From assembly GCA_010094045.1 (NCBI GenBank), contig ML986590.1:391860-455859 (forward strand): a stretch of 64,000 nucleotides of DNA, read 5' to 3'. The position numbers were made by a program, and so were the translations under genes. Below are positions 22,886 to 33,521 of this stretch, one piece after another. Numbering within the stretch: position 1 is the stretch's first letter; each line of letters opens with the position of its first letter. The notes below the pieces were generated by a model. The model had not been told where the DNA came from, ran no database searches, and was given only the letters and a program-made list of their open reading frames with translations. The DNA comes from Lojkania enalia. Its lineage: Eukaryota > Ascomycota > Dothideomycetes > Pleosporales.

Positions 22886-24118
22886 TCACGCCTCAGCTTT
22901 CTTGGGCGTGGCCTTCTTGGGTGTAGACTTCTTGGGTGTGGCCTTCTTCGTTGCCGTTTTCTTTGTGGCGGCAGCCTTCTTCTTTAGCTCTGCCGGAGCC
23001 TTGGTCTTGGTGACGCGACCCGACTTGGTCTTACCAAGGACCCTTGAGACCTCCTTGTCAACGGCTGGCGCGGCGGTAGCGGCTTTGCGCGGCTTTCCTG
23101 CATTGGCCTTGGGCTTTGCCGGGGCCTTCTTTGTGGCAGCTGGCTTTGCGGACGTCTTCTTCGCCGTAGTCGTCTTCTTGGTGATAGCCTTGGGCTTCTA
23201 TAGGATTGTCAGAAGCAATTGCTGACGATATATTCGGATACGCACAGTAGTGGTGGTTTTCTTGGCTTTGATGGCGGCAGGTTTCTTCTCTGTCTTCTTC
23301 TCTGTCTTTGCAGCGGGTTCCTTCTTGGGTGCAGGTTCCTTCTTAGCCAGCTTCACGGTGCCAGAAGCTCCTAGTGCGAACGTTAGCATTCCGAAGTTAG
23401 CAGCAAAACATGACGAGTATATGAAAGCCCTGGGGGTGCTTGCAAAGGTCTAGTATGGCCGATGGGACGCATCTGTTGGAGTGCAGACACACACGTGGGC
23501 TCGGGAAGGCGCGGAGCTCACCCTTGGGACGCAAGAATTCACCACTCTTCTCACCGGCGGCAATGGCGCGGTTGACGTGGCTCTTGAAGGCGGTATCGGA
23601 GATGGCGCCAAGGTTGTTGTTGGCCTTGATGTACTTCTGGATAGCTTGACGACTGTCGCGACGAAACAAGTCAGCAGACACTCCCAGGCGACCTGGGCTG
23701 GACATGACGTGGCGGGGATAGCACCGTGGCCGCGAGGACGAAGAACTCACCTTGACCCGTTCCGCTCCTTAAGCTGCAATGCACATGGAAGGCGTTAGCA
23801 AAGTCACTCGGTACGCCTGGGGTTATACGGATGCGGTTGTTGCGGGTTGCGATGGAAGGAATGTTTGGCGGTCGCAGGCCGAGAGTGTGGGTTACGATGC
23901 GCCTCAGCGGATAGGACTCACTTTGATAATAGCATCCTTAATCATATCTGGTAGAATAGGTTAGAATTGATCAGCGACCAAGACGAAACCATCGCAGCGG
24001 CAATGCGACAGCATGGTGGGGGGGATATGGCGCGCGACTTACCATGGTAGGAGGCGTGGGCTGGGGCAGCGCCGGCAGCCTTCTTCGGCGCAGCGGCAGT
24101 GCTCTTCTTGGGAGGCAT
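22886..24118 (-). CDS. Linker histone H1
   Basis: Histone H1 binds linker DNA and the nucleosome dyad. The inferred exons are 24118-24043, 23947-23922, 23773-23751, 23652-23522, 23370-23246 and 23197-22886, giving 230 residues. Exons 2 and 3 are micro-exons of 26 and 23 nt, and introns range from 48 to 151 nt. The winged-helix (linker histone) domain runs from A-S-Y-H-D-M-I-K through L-K-E-R-N-G-S-S-R-Q-A-I-Q-K-Y-I to F-L-R-P-K-G-A-S-G-T-V-K-L. The C-terminal half is a Lys/Ala/Pro tail with T-P-K-K and S-T-P-K-K repeats of the kind phosphorylated by CDK. All junctions are phase-consistent and use GTAAGT/GTGAGT-type donors, except the last (GTGCGT). Confidence 0.92.
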
Positions 24119-25653
24119 TGCGGAGGATGGGAAGAAGAGCTTGCAGCGGAGAATCTGGTGCGTCGAACGAAGGCTTGGGCGTCGAAATCGGTGTAGAAGG
24201 GACGGATTGGCGAGCTTGGGAAGAAGGGCGTCTGGAAGGTGGTGCGCGAGGTGCGGGGGTCTGTTGCTTTTATATGGTCCAGAAGCGAGCGATGGCGCCT
24301 CAGATCAACAACAAGCCACGGCTAGTGCAAGAGAAGCAGTCCATGCCGCTTTAGGAAGGATTAAGGCCTACCTAGGTAATTCTCCCGCAGCTCCAATGTC
24401 GAGCAAAAACAGGTCGCTCGTGTCGTCGTTGGAACCTGAGGGCTTAACAGAACGGCGTCGCCATGCTCTTTCTCCCCCCCCCCCGCTGGGACTGTTCTTT
24501 GTTCTCTGCATACATAGTTACCCCTACACATGCGCATTCTTGGCGCCCAACGTGGTAATATTCTCTCTGAATGCGCTATTCCATTGGCCGCCGTTATTCG
24601 GCTGCCTTCGCAAAAGGTGAATCCTTCGTCTTTAGTATACAGTGGTGTTCTCCTAACTGTTTTGACTCATTCGGCTTCCTGCTAGATACCTCACTTATGT
24701 AGCTGCCCTAGGTGCGTGCGTAGATGGGTTCTGGGGACACGCTCATCGCTTCCAGCCTACATCCAAACCCCGTGGCGTTTCGATTCCGCCGCAACACTAC
24801 GCCGCTGTCTTGTGCATTTTCTCTTTTTATTTTCTGCTCCTTTATTCCCTTTGTCTTTTCCCGATTCTAGTTGCCTGTGTGCGGTTGCGAATTCGATCAC
24901 ATAACCCTTAGCTGACACGTTCCAAGCCCTTGCTCTGTTGTGTCAGGTGAGCCCCTTATGTAGTTTGCCCGTTACCTGCGCCTTGATCGAGCTTTTTGTA
25001 GCATTTCGAGGTCAAACTGCTGTGATAGGTCCCCCTAGTATACCCTTATCGCCGAGTTTACCTTGTCAATACGGCACAGCACCTAGCCCCAGCCCTAGTC
25101 CCAGCCGCTGTAATCTTCCTGATTGCCTCCAGCTATTTGCCTCGAAACACTCAAGTAGTCATTGCATGCCCCAATTATTTCCGCCATACCCTCGAATGAA
25201 TCCAAGCTGTTCCACCTCTGGATCCCTTCCCCCTTATGGTCAAATTGCATATCAACACCGTAGAAAAGAAGTCAACAGAAACAGCCAAACCTACAGACAC
25301 CGAGCGACAAGATTAACTGGTCATCTGTCTGAACCTATCACAATGGCTCCACGACAAGATCCTTGGCCCCCAGAAAAACCTAAGAAAGGAACCATTCATG
25401 GAACCGTGCTTCAGCTAAGAACTGAACTTTTGTGTTGCCCCGTCACATAGCAATATTTTAGCTGGTGAATTCAAAAGTGTTCATACGGATACTTGGTCTG
25501 AGGCTATCCGGAAGCCACGCTATACAAATGAATCATAACTCTAGACTACATAAAGAGCAGCCAATGAGCTAGAAACTTCTCTATAGTAGTGTACATGGGT
25601 GGACACTCTCAATCCGACCCCTTCCACTCACCTTCAGCTTCTTCGCTATTGCT
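24119..25653. other. Intergenic region between histone H1 start and RPT3 end
   Basis: The H1 promoter must lie at the left end. A run of eleven C sits at 24474-24484, and a short Pro-coding-like CCTAGC/CCAGCC repeat lies near 25083. No gene was recognised; the short frame starting at ATG 25343 (+, 35 codons) has no supporting feature. Confidence 0.4.
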
Positions 25654-27027
25654 TCACTTGTAAAAATCAAACTTGTCAGCCTCGGTTGCCCCCTTAACCT
25701 GGCTGGCGTACGCATCTTCGAGATCGCTCTGGATGATGTTGTATCTGTTCTTCCTCACAGCCCTCAAGCCCGCTTCTTGCATAATTGCAGCAATAACGGC
25801 GCCGGAGAGCGGATCATTTCTAACGATCAAGCTGTCAAGGTCAACCTCTGGAGATAGGCTCATCTTTCCAGCAATGGTCGAGAAGATGAGGCGGCGCTCG
25901 CGTCGATCCCTTAGGGAGGGGAATTCGATCTTTCGATCCAGCCGTCCGGGTCGGAGAAGCGCGGGATCGAGAGTGTCAGCACGGTTCGTAGCCATGATGA
26001 CCTTGACGTTGGAGGTCTGGTCAAAACCGTCCATCTGATTGAGCAGTTCGAGCAAGATACGTTGGACTTCCCGATCGGCACCAGTCTGCGCATCGAAACG
26101 TTTTGTAGCGATGGCATCGATCTCATCAATGAAAATGATGGACGGGGAGTTCTCCCGCGCCATTCGGAAGACGTCACGCACCATTCGTGGTCCTTCTCCG
26201 AGATATTTTTGCACGAATTCCGAACCCACTACTCGAATGAAGGACGCCGTTGTACTATTGGCAACTGCCTTTACTAACATAGTCTTCCCGGTTCCAGGAG
26301 GCCCGTACAGAAGCACCCCACGTGGCGGATCGATGCCAATTTGCTTGTATAGGTCGAAGTGCGTTAGCGGTAGCTCAACGGCTTCCCGGATTTCCTGTTT
26401 CTGCATGTCAAGGCCACCAACATCAGCATATGTTATGTCCGGCTTCTCGTCTTGGCCAAGCATGGCAATTGAGGAGTCGGCCTCGGGGGGAAGGATATCG
26501 ACGAGAGCATTGGAGTGGCGGTGGAGAGCAACAGAGGATGAGGGTTTTAGAAGCTCGCGGTCAAGTGTCGAAAGGATACGAACGACATAGTTTGATCCTG
26601 TTGAAGACTGCACTATGCCAGTACTGCGAAGGTCAGACTTTGATAAAGCAGTAAGAAAGGTATGACGGAGCTTACTTCTGGTCGATGGCTTCCATGAACT
26701 GACCAATAACAAGCGGTACGCTCTGGATGCGCTTGATCTCTTCTTGGGCACGCACTAGCTCCCTCTTTAAACTCCGTTGCTCATCCTTGATGTATTCTTC
26801 CTGGAGGTGAATGTACCTGGCGCAAATCAGCGACCAACCTTACCAAAATCAATCCTTGGAGGAGAAGCTTACTCTAACTGTCGCTGAAGCTTCTTGAATG
26901 TAGAATAGTCATCGTTTACGTCTGTTGAGAAGCCCTCTAGAGAGTCAAAGTTCGGTATTGATGAAGGCAGTTGCTTCTTATGGGGTGGTAGTGTGCTGAC
27001 TAGGCTCTCGACGGCGGCGTCGGCCAT
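25654..27027 (-). CDS. RPT3: 26S proteasome regulatory ATPase Rpt3
   Basis: Rpt3 is one of the six AAA+ ATPases in the base of the 19S regulatory particle that unfold and feed substrates into the 20S core. The exons are 27027-26873, 26816-26676 and 26623-25654 (introns 56 and 52 nt), coding for 421 residues, the normal length. An N-terminal coiled coil ([14 protein letters not shown]) precedes an OB-fold with [10 protein letters not shown]. Walker A is G-P-P-G-T-G-K-T at residues 206-213, Walker B is I-I-F-I-D-E-I-D, and the second region of homology is [10 protein letters not shown]. The C-terminus is F-Y-K, an HbYX motif for docking into the alpha ring. It is divergent from the next gene. 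Confidence 0.97.
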
Positions 27028-27326
27028 GGTGAATCAGGGCTGTTGTGCGGGCGTACTGGTATCGGAACGTTGTTGGGAAGTGCTTCTGAAGTAGGAAATG
27101 CGGTTAGTTGAACGATAGAAATCGCCCAGGTGTCGGATGGAGTTGTCGAGGTGAGAGCTTGCTAAAGTGTTGACGAGTTTCTGATGTTACTAATCGGAGT
27201 GTGACTAATCTAGGTAGATACTTAACGTAATCCACCACTGAGCTGCGTACCTAGTTAGCATATCAACCCACTATCATCCGCGATGACTGACATCGTATCC
27301 CCCCGCGTTTACACTTACGACTTAAT
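27028..27326. promoter_or_regulatory. Shared upstream region of RPT3 and the PLP decarboxylase
   Basis: This is 299 bp between divergent start codons. An out-of-frame ATG at 27283 opens a short upstream frame before the decarboxylase. No known element could be assigned. Confidence 0.4.
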
Positions 27327-28841
27327 ATGCTTGTTGGTTCAGATACTATAGCGAAACTTTCGGCGGCGATTACAAGCCTCCAAAAAGAGGATCCTCCCGA
27401 GGATGCCCTTCCATCCGACCAAGCCTTGACTCATGCTCGAGCCCAGCTTCTACAGCGACTGCCAACGAAAGGCATTGGACTAGAGGAAACAATCAAACAC
27501 ATAACAAACGATATCGCGCCCGGTTTCAACGGATCAAGCCGGTCATCCCATTACTACGGCTTCGTGACGGGCGGAAGCACCCCGGCGGCAAGTCTTGCTG
27601 ACAATTTGGTTACGGCATACGATCAGAATGTCCAGGTACACCTTCCGAAAGAGACGGTTGCCACAGATTTAGAGGATCGTACGTTGTCCCTCCTTTGCGA
27701 GCTCCTAAACCTGGACCCTGCGCAATGGCCCCATCGGACCTTCACTACTGGAGCGACCGCTAGTAACGTGCTTGGTCTAGCTTGTGGTCGAGAGCATATA
27801 CTCACAGAGGCAGCCGTTGTCCGGAATGATGCTACTACAAGTGTTGGGGAGATTGGCCTATTCGAAGCTATGCATCGCGCAGGAATTGATAAGATACAAA
27901 TTCTCACCTCAGTTCCTCATTCGTCCCTCCGCAAGGCGGCAAGCATTCTTGGAATGGGACGTGCATCAGTCAAGGTCATCGCTCTTGATCAGGCTCCCCA
28001 TAAGCTCGATATCATTCAGTTGAAGAAGTTCCTCGAGACACCTGGCACAGCTTCTATTGTTTCAATATCCGCCGCGGAGGTAAATACAGGACTCTTTGCT
28101 ACTTCACGCTTGAGTGAGATGCAAGAGATAAGGAGACTGTGTGACATGTATGGTGCTTGGATACACGTCGATGGCGCCTTTGGCATCCAGGGACGTCTTC
28201 TTGCTTCCCCTGCTTATGCCACCATCAGGAATGGATGTGCTGGTCTCGAGCTAGCGGATTCAATTACTGGTGATGGACATAAACTTCTCAACGTCCCTTA
28301 TGACTGCGGGTTTTTTTTCTCAAAGCACCGCGAGATCGCTTCTCATGTCTTCCAAAACCCAAATGCCGCATACCTGAGCTCTAGCGAAGATAGCAAAAGT
28401 ATTATGTCGCCTTTGAATATCGGTATTGAGAATTCCCGTCGTTTCCGTGCGCTGCCTGTATATGCCTCTCTCACAGCGTATGGGCGTGATGGTTATAGGG
28501 ATATTCTCGAAAGACAAATTGATCTCGCAAGAGGAATTGCCGAATTTCTTTATAAGAGTGAGGCGTTTGAACTTCTACCAAAGTCCAAGGGAGATATATC
28601 AGAGGCCCTTAGCAATATCTACATCATAGTGCTGTTCAGGGCAAAGGACGAAGGTTTGAACAAGGAACTTGTGGACCGAATCAAAGCCACAAAGAGAATC
28701 TACGTCTCGGGCACCGCCTGGGAAGGAAAGCCAGCCTGCCGTTTCGCGGTATCGAACTGGATGGCAGACATTAAGAAGGATCTGCCCTTGATCACGCAGG
28801 TGATAGAGAGCGTGGTGGAAGACAGAAGCAAGAATCATTAG
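27327..28841 (+). CDS. PLP-dependent group II decarboxylase family protein
   Basis: This is an intronless 504-residue fold-type I PLP enzyme of the aromatic-L-amino-acid/glutamate decarboxylase superfamily. Visible landmarks are H-Y-Y-G-F-V-T-G-G-S-T-P near residue 75, the cofactor-ring Asp in H-V-D-G-A-F-G (Asp282) and the Schiff-base lysine in D-G-H-K-L-L-N-V-P-Y-D-C-G (Lys319). Canonical members have H-V-D-A-A-Y and D-x-H-K-W, so the A-to-G and W-to-L changes suggest a divergent substrate pocket. The substrate cannot be read from sequence. The start ATG is the first in frame, and homologous residues begin shortly after it. Its neighbours do not suggest a pathway. Confidence 0.85.
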   Translation: MLVGSDTIAKLSAAITSLQKEDPPEDALPSDQALTHARAQLLQRLPTKGIGLEETIKHITNDIAPGFNGSSRSSHYYGFVTGGSTPAASLADNLVTAYDQNVQVHLPKETVATDLEDRTLSLLCELLNLDPAQWPHRTFTTGATASNVLGLACGREHILTEAAVVRNDATTSVGEIGLFEAMHRAGIDKIQILTSVPHSSLRKAASILGMGRASVKVIALDQAPHKLDIIQLKKFLETPGTASIVSISAAEVNTGLFATSRLSEMQEIRRLCDMYGAWIHVDGAFGIQGRLLASPAYATIRNGCAGLELADSITGDGHKLLNVPYDCGFFFSKHREIASHVFQNPNAAYLSSSEDSKSIMSPLNIGIENSRRFRALPVYASLTAYGRDGYRDILERQIDLARGIAEFLYKSEAFELLPKSKGDISEALSNIYIIVLFRAKDEGLNKELVDRIKATKRIYVSGTAWEGKPACRFAVSNWMADIKKDLPLITQVIESVVEDRSKNH

Positions 28842-29429
28842 AACAATAGTCTAGCAGCTGGTTCAATTTACAGAAGCGGTTACCGCACAAGTCCATTCCT
28901 GCGACGGCCCGAAGATGATCTTTAATGTAATTCTTACTACTCGAAGGAAATGGATTGTAAAAACCAAGCAACATATTCTATGAGGCGGCGACAGTTAATG
29001 TTCGTGCTTAGTCTGTACGCTACTTATCATTATCATGATTTGATATTAACATTCCCATAATTAACCTGGCCAAGATAGCCCTTGTAGTGAAATATGTACT
29101 TATGTACCTACCCAACTAGATAGAAACCAATCAGCTCCGCGAGCTAAGCCCCACATAAGTCTGGCGCCAATATGCTGTGAAATCCCTTAGAGCCCTCAAC
29201 TTTAAGTCAGCTTATTATTAACGCGCCCAAACACCACCTTCGAACTTCTCTGCACATTATCGGTCCCGAGACACCCACAAAATTTAGCGGTCAGTTGGGC
29301 AACAACTACAACCGTGAAACTATTGCTTTTTTTTTGTGCTTTCCGGGTCGTTCCACCCCAATTAGACGATATAGACATTGTCTTTGCATACGGACGTAGA
29401 TCAAGCAGGACAGCTCAAAAGACCGCAAA
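28842..29429. other. Intergenic region after the decarboxylase
   Basis: It holds the presumed 3' end of the decarboxylase and the promoter of the next gene. No gene or repeat was recognised. Confidence 0.4.
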
Positions 29430-31856
29430 ATGGACAGTAACCATTACGCCGACAACTTCTTTCAAAGCTTGTCCAGTCACTTACCAAGGCCCTCATCAAT
29501 GCTATCACCAGATGAGGTACGGAGAAAATCACAAGAATCTGCAAAGAAGGTCTTCGAAGACTGGCAAACACTAGGATCAATCATTCAAAGGCATGAAGAA
29601 CTCATTCGCAAGCGATGGGTCAAGAAATCGCAACAGCAAAAGAAAACTATCCTTCTTACAGCCTGGCCGAACATACCCACACAGCACCGTCCAGATATCG
29701 AAGCATTTATCAGAAAAGGCCAGTCTCCCGGAATACAAGCCAGATCCAAGGAAGCGTATATGTGGCCATATATCAATATGGAGGATCTCTTGAAACCAAA
29801 ACTCTTGCTCATCTTTCTCAACTCGCGCGGTCGCCACTATCCTGACGAGTTTGTGCACTCTGATCTTGAGCTTGCTGCTTTTGGTGAGACTACCGGAGCC
29901 ACCACGCCCGCCTTTTTAAATGGGTATACCATGCTTTTCCTCGGTCGAACTACAGCTGATACTTACGGAGAATTACTATCATGGGACGATGACAAAGATG
30001 CCTTTGACAATATGATTAACGGGATTGGAATGCATCCTGGTCATGGTTTGCAGGCTTTGGAGATTCAGCAACGTATTTGGGGTTTTCTCGTCACTTGTTG
30101 CCAATTGCTCCTGCACGATATCTCTTCCGAGGCTTTGACTAGTGGCGACGTACAACCAGAACCTGGACCGATCTCCAGCCAAGATACCAACATTACCTCA
30201 TTGGAAGCAATCGCTCTTGAGTCACCGTATCGCGTCCCTGCAAAGCTCGAATTCTCCCGTCTTAGAGCTCTCGCTTCTGCTGCATGCGATACTATGGAGG
30301 ATAATCTTTGGGCTCTCCGAGAAGATCCAAGCTACTTCGCCCAAGTCATGCAAGATTATGCGGAACACAGACAGGAAATAATCCTAGATGAGTATGGGCA
30401 AAAACATCCCACGCTCATAACGTCAGGCAAGCCACTTTTCTGGAACAGAGTGCTCGGCGCTGTTGTCGGACAGGCCTATTTCGGCTTCGCCACGTTTTAT
30501 GAGGCCCAGAGGCAGATCATTGCATTGAATACTCTTGCTGAAGCTTATAAAAGTGACATCGATCCTACCATGGATCTACCATCTGAGTATACGGACGCTT
30601 TTCAAAATCTTAGGTTCCTCCTCGAAGCTGCGGCTAAGGATATCATACAACAGCTACAAATGGGCATCTTTCCTTCTCCGCCAATGAGGTCATTTTGCAC
30701 ACGCAAGCCCCAAGATCCAAACACGACAAAGATAGTTACATATTACAACCCTCCCGCCACTCGCGATCAACCCAATAAGCGTCTTATGTACCTACTGGAT
30801 ACAATTTTCAAGGAAGATCAGCTTTTCCTATTCGGATTGCATTCAGCTACGGATGAATTAGGCAGACTTATTCAATCCGAGCCGGAAGTGCGGGCGCTAA
30901 TCTCCCCATGGGTAGCAGGTAGAATATCCCAGCTATCAACAGTGTCAGAATGTCTACACCAACTACATTTATACCAACCTTGGGCTCGGAAAATAGAGGA
31001 CGGCATGAATCTAAAAAAGGATGACTTACTTAAATCCTACAAGGAGAGCTTTTCTGGGTGGCTACCAATTATTGGGGTCAACCTTGAGCAATCTTCTCTT
31101 CATCAATTGGCCGACCCTTCCGATGGCAAGTTCACCTATCCGGCCCAACGTCGTCGCAACAAGGACAACGTAAACCAAATGCGAAGCGCTGAACAGAATC
31201 TTGATAAATTCTGGAAGGCAGTTGACCTGTATTATAAGGCAAGAACAGGTGGAAAATTTCACCATGACATGGTTGCGCACCTGCTCGCTAAAGATCGATG
31301 CATTCAGCGCACACCCCCATGGACTGAGCTTGTCAAAAGCGACCCACGCCAGAACCAGATTGATTACATCTATCAGCCGTTCTCTTCAGTGTATCATGAC
31401 CCATCAGCACAGATCACAGGGGCATTTTCACGTACGACGTTGACTGAGAAGCCTGCGAAGCTCAAAACTCGAGGAACTCCAAGCACGGCTACTGAGGCAA
31501 TATCAGCTGCACAGGTTGATAATCTTGCTGTTACGGATCAACAGCCCATGATTGCAGTCGATAAAAGAGCGCACAAAGTGTTCAAGGCACTATTTCACTC
31601 GCCATTAAATCCAGACATTCCAGGGGAGATACCATGGCAAGATTTTCTCCATGCTATGATATCAATAGGGTTCTCAGCCGAAAAATTACATGGCTCAGCA
31701 TGGAACTTCACTCCTACCAGTCTAGACGTGGAGAGGAGTATCCAGTTCCACGAACCTCATCCGATTGATAAGATCCCTTTCCTCTGGGCAAGAAGATTCG
31801 GCAGGAGATTAAATAGAGCGTATGGATGGACCGGGAAAATGTTCACACTGCGTTGA
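29430..31856 (+). CDS. Large intronless Pezizomycotina-type protein of unknown function
   Basis: This single 808-codon frame has no intron, unlike most neighbours. No signal peptide or long membrane segment is visible. The N-terminal part has the pattern seen in a widespread uncharacterised fungal family: R-W-x-K-K, then I-L-L-x-A-W-P-N-I-P-x-x-H-R-P-D, then W-P-Y-I-N-M-E-D-L, then L-F-L-N-S-R-G-R-H-Y-P. A helical middle follows. The last about 90 residues (from about 717) form a separate compact domain with D-F-x-x-A-M-x-x-x-G-F, then H-G-S-A-W-N-F, I-Q-F-H-E-P-H-P and R-F-G-R-R-L-N-R-A-Y-G-W. That tail resembles the HicA fold by spacing only. Function is unknown. Confidence 0.85.
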   Translation: MDSNHYADNFFQSLSSHLPRPSSMLSPDEVRRKSQESAKKVFEDWQTLGSIIQRHEELIRKRWVKKSQQQKKTILLTAWPNIPTQHRPDIEAFIRKGQSPGIQARSKEAYMWPYINMEDLLKPKLLLIFLNSRGRHYPDEFVHSDLELAAFGETTGATTPAFLNGYTMLFLGRTTADTYGELLSWDDDKDAFDNMINGIGMHPGHGLQALEIQQRIWGFLVTCCQLLLHDISSEALTSGDVQPEPGPISSQDTNITSLEAIALESPYRVPAKLEFSRLRALASAACDTMEDNLWALREDPSYFAQVMQDYAEHRQEIILDEYGQKHPTLITSGKPLFWNRVLGAVVGQAYFGFATFYEAQRQIIALNTLAEAYKSDIDPTMDLPSEYTDAFQNLRFLLEAAAKDIIQQLQMGIFPSPPMRSFCTRKPQDPNTTKIVTYYNPPATRDQPNKRLMYLLDTIFKEDQLFLFGLHSATDELGRLIQSEPEVRALISPWVAGRISQLSTVSECLHQLHLYQPWARKIEDGMNLKKDDLLKSYKESFSGWLPIIGVNLEQSSLHQLADPSDGKFTYPAQRRRNKDNVNQMRSAEQNLDKFWKAVDLYYKARTGGKFHHDMVAHLLAKDRCIQRTPPWTELVKSDPRQNQIDYIYQPFSSVYHDPSAQITGAFSRTTLTEKPAKLKTRGTPSTATEAISAAQVDNLAVTDQQPMIAVDKRAHKVFKALFHSPLNPDIPGEIPWQDFLHAMISIGFSAEKLHGSAWNFTPTSLDVERSIQFHEPHPIDKIPFLWARRFGRRLNRAYGWTGKMFTLR

Positions 31857-32235
31857 AGGCTAATTAATTCTGCCCGGGCCCAACTCTTTTTTACAGTATC
31901 CATGCGGAGCTCCACCGATGGGCGTTTTTGGGATGAAGGGGAGTGAAGAACCAGAAACTGAGACTAGCTATATAGTTTAGAACAGCGAAAATCATGTGTC
32001 CTCCAGCTGTGTCAACTTGTAGCTGACGTATATTTGAATATTCAACGTTAAATGAACAAAGATAACGGTTTTCATAAGTCTATAGGTAGTTGAAACTTCA
32101 TTTCTAGCAAAATCAATTTAGTGCAGAAACAACATTGCCGCTTTCTTGATCTTATCGTTAATGAACGGACATGGGAGGCTGGCTATTGCATTAATTGATA
32201 TTCAAACCCATTTCAATAGACATCCACAAGTCCAC
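31857..32235. other. Convergent 3' region
   Basis: This is the tail-to-tail interval between the 808-residue gene and the NIF3-like gene. Nothing else is visible. Confidence 0.4.
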
Positions 32236-32703
32236 TCAAAGGTCCTCCAACTTATAAACCTCGTAAGCCGGCTCCTCATACGGGTGTGCCCTTCAATGAT
32301 TAGCAATGTCCCGCACTCGCATCATCCGCAAGCACTCACTTTTTCAGCGCCTCAACTGCTCTAGCGGCGACTTCCCTACCCATGCATAGAGTCTCAACTC
32401 TCAACTCCTCGACTTCCTCCAGTTTCCCCACTTCTCCGATCTAAGTCAAGATCGTCATTAGCTAATAAAAACACCACAAACTCAATGAGAGCAGCAAGGC
32501 TGGAATGAGTAACTCACATTCGGATTCGCTGCATCGCCAGGCCGAAACTGGCCAACACCCTTTGAAGTGAAGGCACACTCGGTGTAGCCCCCAGGTCCTG
32601 GATAGCGGCCCGCGCCGGCACCGAAGATTGCTGTTTTGCAAGCTTGAAGGGCGGACTGTGGGACGAAGAAGACGAGCTTGAATCTCTGGACAGTTGCGGC
32701 CAT
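32236..32703 (-). CDS. Small stand-alone NIF3-like (YqfO-type) domain protein
   Basis: The exons are 32703-32518, 32440-32340 and 32290-32236, giving 113 residues, with introns of 77 and 49 nt (donors GTGAGT). The protein matches the alpha/beta insert domain of the NIF3/YqfO family, here as a complete protein. Landmarks are F-K-L-V-F-F-V-P, G-A-G-R-Y-P-G-P-G-x-Y, G-V-G-Q-F-R-P-G-D-A-A-N-P-N-I-G, the acidic E-E-V-E-E-L-R-V-E-T and the C-terminal A-H-P-Y-E-E-P-A-Y-E-V-Y. In bacteria the two flanking NIF3 halves coordinate metals; those halves are absent here. The molecular role in fungi is not established. The first in-frame ATG gives a start close to the beginning of the domain. Confidence 0.88.
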
Positions 32704-33521
32704 TTTGGATATCGAAGACTGGACAGAGCACGGTATAGTCACGATGGACTAGGAAGAGAAAACCGACGTGGATTTGAGACCTTGCTGATTGAGGAGTAAT
32801 TGGACAGTTAGTGTTAGATAGAGGTCATACGGGATGAAGCGGGGCATGTGGAGTGGGGTAAATACCCGAATATATGCTATTTTCAACTATATGTTGCATG
32901 TTTAATTGTAAACATAAACATAACCATTCCATAGTCTTGTCAAAATCCCAGTCAATTCAAGACAAAATATCGATTTTTAGTACATTCTCAAATTTTCCGT
33001 CTTCCTGCGGAGGCCCCTTTTTTTGGCATTTCAAGCAATAAAAAAAATAGGATTCATGTCGCCTCCTTTAATCGAGTCTTCGGGCCACCCACTAGACGTC
33101 CTATAAATGTAGTCTAAGTCCTTGTATTACCCTCCTTCTAACCTCTATATGAATTTCCCTACGTCAACCGGCCCCTCAAACTTCTCCGGTAACCACAACC
33201 CGGAATTTAAGCAGACATGACGAGACAATTGGGAAACTGCCTCGCACTCTTACAGGACAAATCAGCACATGGATAGTATTGTAATGCTGGCTTCACAATG
33301 AATTGACGATAGTCAACCATACGCAGTGGTAGCCTTGGAAGATAAATGAAACATTCTAGGACCATAATTAGATTCAAACAGGGCCGAGAATCTCAGGCGA
33401 ATCATTCCAATCCCAATCATAACCTTAAATATTCCCCATACCTGATATGCATCCCAGTTGTAACGCCATAATCCGAAAAATAACTTAGCCAAGACCATAA
33501 AATGTCCATGAACGATACTGG
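32704..33521. other. Intergenic region between NIF3-like start and SMC4 end
   Basis: This is 818 bp of slightly AT-rich DNA with no frame worth calling. It contains the promoter of the NIF3-like gene and the 3' region of SMC4. Confidence 0.4.

Noticed and set aside
25343..25450. A short frame (M-A-P-R-Q-D-P-W-P-P-E-K) that might encode a small peptide.
   Set aside because: It is only 35 codons long, with no supporting context and no conserved features.
30148..30171. A D-V-Q-P-E-P-G-P string in the 808-residue protein that resembles a 2A ribosome-skipping motif (D-x-E-x-N-P-G-P).
   Set aside because: The critical Asn is Glu and the preceding helix is not typical of 2A sequences. The segment sits within a continuous domain, so it is probably chance.
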